Source: Siderastrea radians (taxonomy: Eukaryota; Cnidaria; Anthozoa; Scleractinia; Rhizangiidae). Taken from it: 64,000 nucleotides of DNA. This document shows, piece by piece, positions 1 to 10,380 of the stretch. The translations under genes and the position numbers were made by a program. The DNA lies in contig OZ024890.1 of assembly GCA_964017195.1 (NCBI GenBank), positions 24,303,201-24,367,200 on the forward strand, given 5' to 3'. Each line of letters begins with the position of its first letter. The stretch's first letter is position 1. The notes under the pieces were generated by a model, which worked only from the letters and a program-made list of their open reading frames with translations, was not told the origin of the DNA and made no database searches.

Positions 1-635
1 CTTTGTGTTAATGCTTTCGCGAGGGCTCCTGCTGAGAGTTTATTGAGAGTTTATGAAAGAAGGAAACAACAACAACTTACAGCGACTGTAAGTCGTTTTT
101 ACTATTCTTCACAGAAAAAAGTCGCAACTCTATCTGATTCCCAGAATGCTGGAAATTGCATTTCCGAGGATCTAGATTTCAAAATTTTATGGGGGATCAT
201 GCCCCCAGCCCCCCTAGATTAAAGGGACTCTTACGTCGCCCTTTTTCTAAGCAAGCTGCCGCTTATGTCGCTTATTGGAAATTTTCTGAAATCCCTATGT
301 CTTAACATTTAAAGTCACAAGTATTGTCTGTAAAAAAAAAAAACTTTAACAGCATGTAGACTGTGATTTTTATCATTTTTAACTTTTAGCGAAGGGGCTA
401 AAATAAATAATTCTTAGAGGTGTCCACTATTATGACCGGTATTAAACAAACAAATAGTTGTTAGAAAATTATCCATTATAGAGATGCATCAGCATTAACA
501 CATGCTTTAGAAATTACAATAAATTTTGATCTTTTGGACAGCAAATGAACTTTCCTGTTTAGATAGACGACTTCAGATACAGTATAAAAAGTACTGGCCT
601 TTGAAATACGAATGAAAACCAGAGTTAAGAACGTT
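1..635. other. No gene seen
   Basis: I see no coding exon, RNA gene or clear transposon end here. The sequence is AT-rich and short open frames lack recognisable similarity or codon structure. Confidence 0.5.
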
Positions 636-751
636 GGAATCCGGAATCACAGAAAGTTTGGAATCCGGAATCCATAGGCTTGGAATCCGGAATCCAACCG
701 TCGGAATCCGGAATCCGGAATCCACGGTGTGGAATCCGGAATCCACGACTC
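636..751. repeat. GGAATCC minisatellite
   Basis: Five blocks of GGAATCCGGAATCC (one block has a third GGAATCC) start at about 636, 660, 682, 703 and 731, with short unrelated spacers. The spacing is near 22 bp. The pattern is a degenerate minisatellite; no function is evident. Confidence 0.8.
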
Positions 752-2533
752 GCTTGGATTCCCTTACATGGGGCGACATTTTGTACATAAGAAAATGCTG
801 CTAGATTCATTTAACTAGAATTTTGACCTCAAGACATAAAATAAAGGTGACATTTGTCATAGCCTCTTTAAATAACAAACTCTGAAAGCCTTTTACAAAA
901 TTATCACAGAGTTTGTGAGCGAGATTCAGCTGCGCTGTTTTTTTTCGAAGGATTCTTTGTTTGTGCTGTTTACTAGCTGAACTCGTTGCTTTGCTCAGTT
1001 TTACGTCTTTCGAAAGTTTTGAGAGACAGTTAGTCTGGGTTTACAATGCTTCATGTAATGCCAAGTTTGAAAGTCTCACACGCAGTCGTTTTTACTTTAA
1101 TAGCCTGCGCCTTTCCCTCGATGATCACTTTTCGGCGACTGCCACGCAGGCTAGTTTTTAGGGTACCCGTGTTCCTTTCCTTCTTGTGGGGAGCAAAAAC
1201 GACTGCGTAGGAGGCTACATTACATTGGATTTCACTTCTGGTCTACGCTGATTGGCTAAAATCTCAGTTGACAAACAAAGTAGGTTCATAGGGGCGGCAT
1301 TCGCGATTCTGAGCTTCCCTTTGTGTTTTCCCCGCCGACTGAGCTCCCCAGAAAGCCCGTTCACAGAAGGAGTTGCGTGTATATTTCACACGTTCCAGGA
1401 AATTGAGTTATCCATTTATTACAATTTATTTCTCACAATTTACTGGCCGGCATAAAGGCGGAATCACTAAACTAAGAAATAGAAGGTAATCCCTGTTCCA
1501 GACGAAGCATAATCCTTTCAAGCGACAGTAATTGACTGTGTCATTGCACAAGATCCAGGGTCAAAAGGCAATACTGTAAAAATTCATTTCAACAATGGTT
1601 TTCACTTAAAAATAATAAAATTACACTCTTTTTTTTATATAAGAATGTATATTTTTCATGCCCAGGCTGGATATTCTTATTTGTCTGCCGAATAAAGGCT
1701 AAAAATATTTTTGTGTACATTCTTAGATTACAGAGTATTGTATTTCTGTTAGATAAAACGGATGTGACCAGTAATTGAACTATCAAATAGAACTGTATGG
1801 TGTCTGTATCGTGCTACATTGCGACTGACGTGCTTCATCGCTTAATACCTTACAGCTAATTTTGTTAGAAAAAGGAAAGAATTCACCATACTTTTTAACG
1901 GTAAAATAAACGGTTCATTTAAAAACACTTTATGATTTTATTCTCTTCTATTTTCCATCAATGAGCAAGAAAGGTTCATCACAAAAACTCAGCCTTGGGT
2001 ATATTCTTAACATATTCTTAAAATGTAGCCAATTCCAGCCTGAATATTCTTGTAAAAAAGATTGTTATATTTAAAAAAGAGTGTATCTTAAGCATCTCCT
2101 CTCCAAAATTCTCAAAATAATGTAATAACCATTTGCATCGAGTTCAAAATATCTGAAGTTTACCATAAACGTTTCACTAGTACTTCCGGTTTTGCTCCGT
2201 CTTCTGAAAGCGAAACTAGAAATGTACTTCATAAACAAGTAGAAAATGAAGCAACGGCGTGATTTTGATAAAAAATTTCCCTCGGAAAGTCACTGAAAAA
2301 TGCTTTTGTGTTACTGAAAGGCTTTTACTTTATTTGGCCGTTTTATATTTTCTTTTACTCTCTTTATTTCGGTCCAAAACAATCAATATGTATGTTGTCT
2401 GCAGGCAAGTTATGGGACGGTACACAATCTCTAGTCTGCAAATCAAATCTTGCAATTTCACAATATTTTAAAAACAAAACAGACATCGGTGCATGTACTG
2501 TGGATCAGTGAATCCTACTTTGTAAGTACTTAC
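752..2533. other. Non-coding, partly IRG-intron-like
   Basis: No gene is seen in most of this stretch. From about 2160 to 2533 the sequence resembles the stretch just 3' of the P-loop exon of another IRG copy (about 15220-15620), sharing for example TTTCACTAGT and CTGAAAGCGAAACTAG. This suggests it is an intron of a duplicated IRG gene whose second exon would lie beyond the left edge of the window. Confidence 0.45.
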
Positions 2534-2728
2534 TCTCGTACTGCGTTGATAAAACTGGATTTTCCAGCTCTAGAGTTGCCAGTGACTGCGATGTTCACCT
2601 TGACTTCTCGCCATCTCTCTAGTCTCTTCTTAAAAGAACTCTTCAACTTTTGAAACGCTATTTTTATCAACCTCTGCTTGAAGCTCTTCAATTTCGATTG
2701 ATTTCCATCCCTCGAAACCAAAATCCAT
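2534..2728 (-). pseudogene. IRG-family GTPase, orphan P-loop exon
   Basis: This is the first exon of an immunity-related GTPase (IRG) gene. The family are large GTP-hydrolysing proteins of cell-autonomous defence. The exon carries a good Walker A/G1 motif, GNSRAGKSS, followed by FINAVRE and a splice donor (GTAAGT) at 2533. The upstream part from the ATG at 2728 is in a different frame from the P-loop part, so there is a one-base frame break near 2632. No second exon with the G3/G4 motifs follows on the minus strand within the window, and a Harbinger element ends only about 90 bp upstream. It is either the start of a gene that continues past position 1 or an orphan duplicate. Family call is firm; function is not. 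Confidence 0.65.
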
Positions 2729-2957
2729 GACGAATTCAGGGACGAATGAGAAGTTTATTGTCCTCACACGGCAGTTGTGCGCAGCCTCTGTACCGAAAGC
2801 AAAAATTCGAAAGCAGGGGCGCTTTCCATTCAACCAAAATTTCCAGAAATTTCGGTCCGAAACTGAATGGAACGGTTCGACCGGTCTGATCGGAAATGTC
2901 CGTTCCATTGGACAGATCCTGGTTTCCAGTACCTCTCTGTCTGTATCTATTTGCAAT

Positions 2958-3877
2958 ATGGCCGCCACGCAAAACTTTCAGTGCTATCTTTGTGGGTATA
3001 TAGCAGTGGATTTGTCGACGCTACTGATGCACCCATGTGCATTGTCAACAGGTATCCCATGCTAAGTTTATGTTTTGTCAGTTAAAATAATATTTCACTG
3101 ACACGAGTGCATTTCCCCAAGTGTCCTGTGTTTCAAATTATTCCCGCCATTTTTCCTGTGCTTAAGGCTTTATATGTTTAATTTATGTCATTTGTAGAAG
3201 ATTGTTCTCCAATTTCTGGTGAAACCAGTCAAATTATGTACCTTCCTTCCCCTGCAAGACAACCAAGTCGTACGCTTGAGCGATGGGAAGACAAACATGT
3301 TCGGTTGTTAATCGAGAGCTATCAGAAATTTAAAGACCTCATGGGAAAGGCGAATATCACGAAGAAAAGTGTGTTTGACAAAATTGCCCAAGAGTTCAAC
3401 AAGCACTCCGACCTTAGGGTAACTGGGGAACAGTGCTTAAGAAAATGGAAAAAACTGGAAACAAAAAAAAAGAAATCGAAGATAACAACAGGCAACGACT
3501 AACATATAACAACGATAACAACGGGGCGAGCGACTCAGACTTGGAAGTTCCACAAGGAAATGGAGGAGTGCATAGGGTCAAATGCCAATGTGACACCGGT
3601 GTTTACACTTGATACCGGCTCCAGCTCATCCTCAAGTACGCTATCAGGTTCATCTCAAATGGATGATGATGATGATGATGATGGTTCTGACGATAATGCA
3701 AGTGGTTCTGTTAATTCCAGAGACAAAGGTAAAACGGCTGTTAGTTCCAATGCAGGGGAAAGAAAGTCGGTGAAGAGGAAAAGAAAGTCGCGTTCCTCAG
3801 CATCTGAGATGTTGCAATTTTTGAAAGAATACGGGGAGAAGCGTGAAAAAGTGGAAGAAGAAAAATTAGTCTATTAA
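2958..3877 (+). pseudogene. Harbinger Myb/SANT-like DNA-binding protein
   Basis: In PIF/Harbinger elements this partner protein binds the transposon ends and brings in the nuclease. Exon 1 (2958-3051) encodes a short Cys/His segment (CYLCGY, then LLMHPC). It ends at a GT donor, and exon 2 starts after TTTGTAG at 3198 in matching phase. Exon 2 holds a trihelix/SANT-type domain with the tryptophans of LERWEDKHVRLLIESY and CLRKWKKLE. A serine- and aspartate-rich linker and a basic, lysine-rich tail follow. An in-frame TAA at 3500-3502 splits the frame; the reading continues in the same frame to 3877. Call is by architecture and position in the element. Confidence 0.75.
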
Positions 3878-5395
3878 GAGCTATGCAAAAAGAAAAAAGC
3901 GATTTTTTCGGTCAATTGCTCAGTTGTCTTAAAGAGAAGAAGTAACTATGAATTTCACTGAACATGAAATTCTGATATGTAAAAGATTCCTTTTCAGATT
4001 TGAGGTTTATATTTGAAAGAAAGCATTTGTACTTTTGCACTCACTGCATTTTGAGTGCACCAAGAAAACATTTCTCTTGCATGAAAAGTTGTTTTCGTAC
4101 AATAAAAATGGGCCCTCTTTTGGTCTGCATTTCCATTTGGCATAGACCATTGTTTGTTGTTATGTAACCCTCATTATCATCTCATGAAACATTTTTCCAC
4201 GACAAACTGTGGAAAATATTTCATATGTAAAGCTTTTGTTGATATTTAAAATAGCGAGGCTGTCAGTCTCCATTATTTTGGATTCTTTGTCTTTATGTCA
4301 ATATATTGAAATGGTCAGTTGTTGTTTCAATTGTCGTCAATTGTTGTTTTGTTTATGTAAGTTCAATTCCAAGGGTGATCTCCCCCCAACTCCCCCACCC
4401 CAGCCAAAGCTCTTGGCATTTAATTTTTACAAACACATGTGACTGAATTCCCCATTATGTGGGCCAGTTTCTCATTGAAATGTCCTACACAGCTCCCTGA
4501 AAAGTTAATCTAGAGCCCATTTCTGGCCCAGGGCTACTTAAGCTGGACGGTTAAATGCATAATGGGCAGGCCTCTATTTTAGTCAAATTCCCCTTATATG
4601 TGAGGGTAGATCCCACTTGGAATTGACTGATATATTTGAGACGTTTTACATACAATTTACATTCTTCCTTAACAAAACGTCCTTTTCGCAAGAAAATATT
4701 CAGCAACTCTGGTACAAACTTATAACATGGGCATATCACTAGAGAGAAATCTTTGTTCAATAACGAAGCTACTGTATTGAGCTCCATTGAGCACCCAAGA
4801 GCTTTGAATTTTTTATGCCTCTGGCATTTTCTATAAGGCCTCCATTTTAAAGGTCTTGATAACAACTAAGCCACACCTGGCCCCACATCTCAACAGAGCT
4901 TTTACATTTTTGCTTTGTTTATAGATAACATATTAATGAAATATGAACTGCCTTTAACATTGAAGATTACTTTTGTTCAGAATTGTGCAATACCTAAGCT
5001 TTATTTTCACCTACAAACATTGCCTGTAGTGATAGCAGAAAGAAATTTTCTTAGTTGCCATTTGTACTGTAAAATATTCTATCCACTACATTTTAGCTCA
5101 CGAGAGATTCAGTCAAGGGACTATTCAGTTTGGGCTTGGACATCAGGCATAATGTCACTTGTGTATGTTTAGTTCTTTGTCAGAGGACAATATGTGAGCA
5201 GAGTTTATACAAGTTGGCATATATCCAATCTAAATTGAATTTAGAGAATTTTGATCAAACTCACAGGTAGCTAATTGCTTTTCTTGCCTTGGAATACTGG
5301 CCTTTGTGTTTTATGGAGTCCTGGAGGAAGGAGACCATGATCCCCCCCCCCTCCCAACCCAAGAATTCTTTCTGGCTTTGAAGAAAAACTTGTAA
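3878..5395. other. Transposon spacer
   Basis: Interior of the Harbinger element between the convergent ends of its two genes. No supported gene or RNA is seen; short frames here have no recognisable motifs. Confidence 0.6.
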
Positions 5396-6193
5396 TCATG
5401 GACAAACTATGTTCATCAGGTGGATCCTTTTCTGTTCAGCTCTCCTGTCTGGGCGGTGCCCATCATCTCCATGATGATCATCAAAGCCATCATCGTCATC
5501 CAGGTAGCCATCATCATGGAGTAAGCAAAAGTTGTGAAGAATCCAGATGATCCAGAAAAAGAAGCTTCCTCCATCGCCCCTTTAAAGTCCTATTGCTCTC
5601 TCTATTTTCTGCCTCAGTGAAGAAAGGACTGAATTGAACCTTCTCTGTTGTGACGTCAAATGCCCATTGTCTCTGAAAGGAGTTATGAGCCATCTAAAAA
5701 AAACAACATTTGAAAGGCACTACTTTTTTATCATTTTGAGGTGAATTTTATGGGCTGGGGCGGGGTGGGGAGGTGAAAATTCTATTTTACCACTCATTGC
5801 TCAAAATTAGTTTTTCTCAGTGCACATAACAGGAGTACACGTAACAGGCAAATGGCAGGTACACTTTTAAACAAACCCTAATGAATAACAATGTCATATC
5901 ACCAACTACTTGTAAAGTGTACCTGAAGATCTGCTGGTGAATCTTAAAAATCAGGAATGCGTTGTTTATCTACCTGAGCAAAGGGTATCCACCATCTCCT
6001 AAGAGATGGGTATCTCCAGGAAACTTATTTGGGGCCGATCTCCACAGCTCAGAATTGCGAAGCACCCTGGCATCATGAACTGATACAGGCCATCCAGCCA
6101 GAACATCAGTAAAGATCATATTGTCGTCACAAACAAGCTGAGGAAGTAAATAAATAGCAATGCCATAGGGATATTAAAATGCCTTTTAAAATA

Positions 6194-6237
<44 letters not shown>

Positions 6238-6992
6238 ATACATCATCATCAATCAACATCACCAATATCGTTCTTATTGCTTTTTTCTTACCTGGACATT
6301 CAATGAATGGAATTTTTTCTGTTGATGTATGCATCTGGATCATGTTCTGGGGCTCGGATCCGAATATGAGTTCCGTCAATTACCCAAATAACGCCAGGGA
6401 ATCCCCGTTCGTCCTCGAAGCTGGTTCTTATAGCCTGCTTTCAATTTGCTGTAAAATAATTTTTAAAAAATTCGTTGTCAAAGCAGTTAATTTATATTTT
6501 TTTACTTCACAAGCCATACAACTCACCGTTTGGCCATTGGATGTATTGGCCTGACAGATCAACAGCCGCCTGCGATACTCGCTGAAGAACGCGGTTCACA
6601 CTACTCAATGTAATGTCGAACCTGTCTGCGACTGCTCGTGTGGGTTCTTAGTTCGCCATGCTCCATAGGAACGCTAAGATTTGTTTCGAAGGTGGAATGA
6701 TAGGTCGTCCAGAAGGGTTACCGAGTGGTATCCTTCCTGTGGGCATGATTTCTTGAGCAAACAACTCGCACGTTTCCCTTGTCATGCGAAAGTGACTCTT
6801 AAACTCGTCAGGAAAATATGTCGGCAGAGTGCTTTCAAAGTAGTTGTGGATTCGATTTAAATTCCTTCTCATGTAACAGCTTACAACACTGAAAATAATT
6901 ATGTCACCGTTCTCATCCAAAAACTCGTTAGTCTCAAGTTCACAGTCATCCAACAACTCCAAGGCAAGCAAAAGTGGCACGTAGTCAGCCAT
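5396..6992 (-). pseudogene. HARBI1-like DDE transposase
   Basis: Nuclease of the PIF/Harbinger element, which would cut and rejoin DNA at the element ends. At least four exons can be followed on the minus strand. The first runs from an ATG at 6992 to a donor at 6527, with a helical N-terminal region. The second (6448-6292) has the first catalytic Asp in [12 protein letters not shown]. The third (about 6138-5973) has the second Asp in DGGYPLL. The last holds the Glu in QKIERAIGL and an acidic His/Asp-rich tail. There are three lesions: a TAA at 6648-6650, a TGA early in exon 2, and a one-base frame break just after the catalytic Glu. The order of motifs makes the family call firm. Confidence 0.8.
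6196..6260. repeat. (ATC)n microsatellite
   Basis: A run of ATC triplets in the Harbinger transposase intron, followed by shorter interrupted runs. Confidence 0.95.
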
Positions 6993-7317
6993 TTTTATTT
7001 TGCTTTGTTTTTGTGTTTTGGCGCGAAACTCGTGAACGTGAATGGCCTGGAAAGGGCTGGTGCAACCACACCGGAAAGTTTCCGGAAAATGTCGTTCCAT
7101 TCACCACATGAAATTTTCGAAATTTCAAACCGGATTTTTTAGTAGAACGGAAAGCGCCCCAGGATAACGCTTCTCGTTCCTAGAGGCCGCGTTCCTTATG
7201 GTCAGCAGAAAGGAAAGGGTGAGCGATGATTTTTCTTTAATTATGACAATCTCAAAACAAGAGCCCTTAGCTTCTTGGCCAGCGGGTGGTCGCCGGGAGA
7301 GAAATCCAGGGTAATGG

Positions 7318-7331
7318 ATTTATTATTACTA

Positions 7332-7366
<35 letters not shown>
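7318..7366. repeat. (TTA)n microsatellite
   Basis: Simple TTA/ATT triplet run. No gene is seen between the end of the Harbinger element and 7836 apart from this run. Confidence 0.95.
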
Positions 7367-7367
<1 letters not shown>

Positions 7368-7836
7368 GGCACGGCAGTAGTACGACGTTTGAATTGATCA
7401 TGTCGATAAACAGCCACGGCCCCAATTTTGTACGTTGAGGAACCCCCGCCGGGACCGCGCCCCATTCCGAGAAGCAGTCGTGGCGAAGCGTAACTCGCTG
7501 TAGAGCACCCAAAGCATTCTCCGATCCTCTGCTTACTGATAAACGCCGTGAAACATTTCAGAAGTATTATGCTTCTTACTTCCGAGCGAGTCAGACTTCG
7601 ACTTTGTGAAACCGTTCACGCGAGATTCAAATCAACAAAACTAACAGAGAGCAACAAAGTACCAAATCGTGTTAATTTTGTCAGCTGATCAGTTTTTTAG
7701 ACAGTCGTGTTAATCTAGTCATTTTGGAAAAACTATGATAACCAAAACAGCTAATGAAAAAGAACTCTTCACCCTGGAAACAGAGGGTGGTGAACCTGTG
7801 GTAGAGGTTTAAAAGGGTGTCCTACTGGATACGCCG

Positions 7837-8859
7837 CTAGCTGGGATAATTGCAAACATAATCGAGTTCCTTGATTGTCTTTTCGCCAGCTTCCTCCAGG
7901 ACTAGTAATGCTGCTTCTTCCTCATCTTTTAAAAGATTTTTTAGAGCTACATATGTGGTCACAAAAGACATACTACTGGCTATGGCTAAACGTATGAACC
8001 GAATAAAACGAGGTAGCTTCCTCAAGGGCCGCTTCCGCAGTATAGGCTGCCAGAAAACCGCAACGTTGCACAGCAGTCCGTGACTGGCAAACTTTACGAA
8101 GTTTCTCTTGGGTGGAGAAAGGAAACGAGGCAAATTCATTCGAACCCTTTTCAGGAAGCCCAAGCTGATACCTATAAAAGGTGAGTTCCTTCATTATTAG
8201 CGCGGCATCAAAGGCAAAGGAAACTCCGGGTACAGAAACAAGAGTAGCGGCAGCGGATGCCACAGCAACCATCCATATACGCCCTTTGAGAACCTCAACT
8301 TTCCTTTTCAAAATGTTAGTTGAAAAACTCGGCAGAATTCCCAGAGACAAAGTCAGACTCTCTCGCTGATGTGTCGGTAGTTCATCAAGAATTGTTTCAG
8401 TTAGTCGAGCGAAATCCCATTTGGCAGAATAATGGTTACTTATCAAAAAAATATCTTGCTCATTCCTCAGCAGGTCGCCCAGATTTTGCAAACAGTTGCG
8501 TCGAATTTTCTTTAGCATGGCATTTTCATTAAACGATTTCTTTCGTAGCTCCGCTCGAACATTTTCATCCGTTTTTGTGCGAACAAACAAGAATGAATTT
8601 CTTGCCAATCGATCTTACCTTCTGGGCCAATTTCAAGTCGTTCTCGGTAAATCGGTTGGCTGTGAAGATAAGAAACGCTTGGAACTTCTCCAGCTTCACT
8701 TTCTTACAGTATGTCTCCAGGTCAGGATACTCTGGAGTTCCTATTCCTGGTAAATCCCAAAACTTTGTTTTACGACAGTTTTGGAGGTTACAGGTAGTTG
8801 GGTCTGAAGTGCACTCAATGACATCAGCTTTGGCTGCGTTGACGTCGCTGTCAGGAAGC
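7837..8859 (-). pseudogene. IRG GTPase copy A, second exon
   Basis: This exon would carry the G domain and helical domain of an immunity-related GTPase. It begins after a CTTTCTTTCAG acceptor at 8860. The G3 motif DLPGIGTPEYPDLETY and the G4-like RTKTDEN are both visible. A C-terminal hydrophobic helical region (around GRIWMVAVASAAATL) and an Ala/Val-rich segment follow. The frame changes between G3 and G4 near 8595 and again near 8020, so the copy is broken as read. Its first exon is probably 10203-10380, with a hAT-type MITE in the intron. The four copies in the window share this layout, which indicates tandem duplication. Confidence 0.75.
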
Positions 8860-8911
8860 CTGAAAGAAAAGCCACCATGTTCACTTTGCCATCTTTGTTT
8901 TTTGTAATATA

Positions 8912-9265
8912 ACTGTCGACCCGGGGTAGGGGTACTGCCTTTAGTGACCATATAGGGAGGCTACACACGAAGGGAGTACCTTTTCTGCGCTTACAGGGTT
9001 CGGAAATGTGCTGTCTTAGTGTGTTAAAGGGCCAACAAAATACACCTTCTGAAACTGAAAGAGATAACCGATAAGTCTAAGTACTAGAAATATTCACAAA
9101 ATTTTGGCACAAATCGTGTTGGATTATTTTAGAGGTGTAAAAAGGGCAATTTTTGTTCTCGGTATTTGGAAGGGGTACCATTTCGATAAGAACAAAATAA
9201 AGGGTAAGGGTTTGGACGGTCCCTCCCCTTACAAAACTTTATTGAGTGCCCCCTCGGACTGTCGA
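8912..9265. mobile_element. hAT-type MITE with 8-bp target duplication
   Basis: A 338-bp element (8920-9257) is flanked by ACTGTCGA on both sides (8912-8919 and 9258-9265). An 8-bp duplication is the hallmark of hAT insertions. The ends are short and G/C-rich (CCCGGGG and CCCCTCGG). It has no coding capacity and sits in the intron of IRG copy A. Confidence 0.75.
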
Positions 9266-10202
9266 TTGTGTGGGATGGTTATATATAGGAAATCGCTAGA
9301 TGCACTACATGAATTTTTGTTTTTCTGTGCACGTTTACTGTGAGTTGAAGTGAGAGCAAGTGCGAGAATTGAGAAGATAAGCTTGATTCGAGTAGATTCT
9401 GTGACATCTTGCAACTTCTTGAGAGGTTCTATTAAATTCTTAAGTACAGTCCAAGTTCCAGTTTTCTACATTGGTCTAGCTCCTTCCGAGCTGAAGCGAT
9501 GCGTGACTACCAAGGAGACTGATGCGACGAGGAACAACGGCCAACCTTTCTGATGGCTTAACGTACCGACGCGAAAAATTCTCCGTACGAACAGAAAAGG
9601 CCAAAAGCTGGAACAGAAGGCCGCAAATCTTTACAGAAGAGTAGAATTATCGCTCCTAGTTATTGACTTCCGCTTCGGATCGATTCCAAAGAGTGGCACG
9701 AAAACCTATCCGATACATGACGATTCAGTCTCAAGATCGTGAGAGCGGCGCAGCGTCGCTCCGGTACAAAAATCGTGCCGAAATCAGCGCCTAAAATGTC
9801 TTTCTAAGATGGTTTTCGTTCGAGAGCTATCTGGTATGGTGTAGACATAGCATGCCTTAAACTACACTTCCGGCCTTCTTCTGACTTCCGGTTTGAAAGT
9901 GAAACGAAGAGATGCATTCTTCACGTGAACGGGTGAATCGAAAGTAACAGAATATGATGGAGAATCACGAGGAAAACTGTCCTCCAATTGTCACTGAAAA
10001 AGCCTTTGGTTTTAACTGGTCAGTTTCAATCTCATTTCTGATTCATTGTCAGCAAAGTGCCGCCGGAAGTCCGAATCTTACTTCACATCTGCAAAATTAG
10101 CGGTATGACTGAGACTGATCAAATTACTTCATAAAAACAGTTTAGTACATACAATGGAACTTTGCAATTTCTATTTCACAAGTGGTAAAAGAAAGCACTT
10201 AC
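9266..10202. other. IRG copy A intron
   Basis: No gene is seen. The part around 9870-10010 is similar to the intron-side sequence next to the P-loop exons at 2.5 kb and 15.6 kb, supporting duplication of whole genes rather than of exons alone. Confidence 0.45.
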
Positions 10203-10380
10203 CCTCGTATTGAGTTGACAAAACTTGACTTTCCAGTTCCCGAGTCGCCAATGATCGCGATGTTTATCTCGACACTGTCTCGACTTCTTGCCAACTCTCC
10301 AATTTGTCCTTCAATATCTGAAATACCATACTGATCGGTATATTCGTTTTATTCATCGTCATCGATTAACCCAAAGCTGC
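10203..10380 (-). pseudogene. IRG GTPase copy A, P-loop exon
   Basis: The Walker A motif GDSGTGKSS is intact and is followed by FVNSIRG and a GTAAGT donor. Just upstream, GTCGAG is duplicated as part of an 11-bp direct duplication (GTCGAGACAGTGTCGAG), which shifts the frame relative to the intact exon at 15.6 kb. It pairs with the second exon at 7837-8859. The boundary at the 5' side is approximate. Confidence 0.65.

Larger units (their letters stand above)
2817..7159. mobile_element. PIF/Harbinger DNA transposon (decayed)
   Basis: The ends are inverted repeats: GGGCGCTTTCCATTC at the left and its near-complement (GAACGGAAAGCGCCC) at the right. A 3-bp duplication CAG flanks both sides (2814-2816 and 7160-7162), which fits the CWG/TWA targets of this superfamily. 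The element carries the two usual genes, a Myb/SANT-like protein on the plus strand and a HARBI1-like nuclease on the minus strand. Both have stop codons or frame breaks, so it cannot move by itself as read here. Confidence 0.85.

Noticed and set aside
636..751. CRISPR-like repeat-spacer pattern
   Set aside because: Repeats are 14 bp and imperfect, spacers are 7-10 bp, and the context is eukaryotic. It is a minisatellite.
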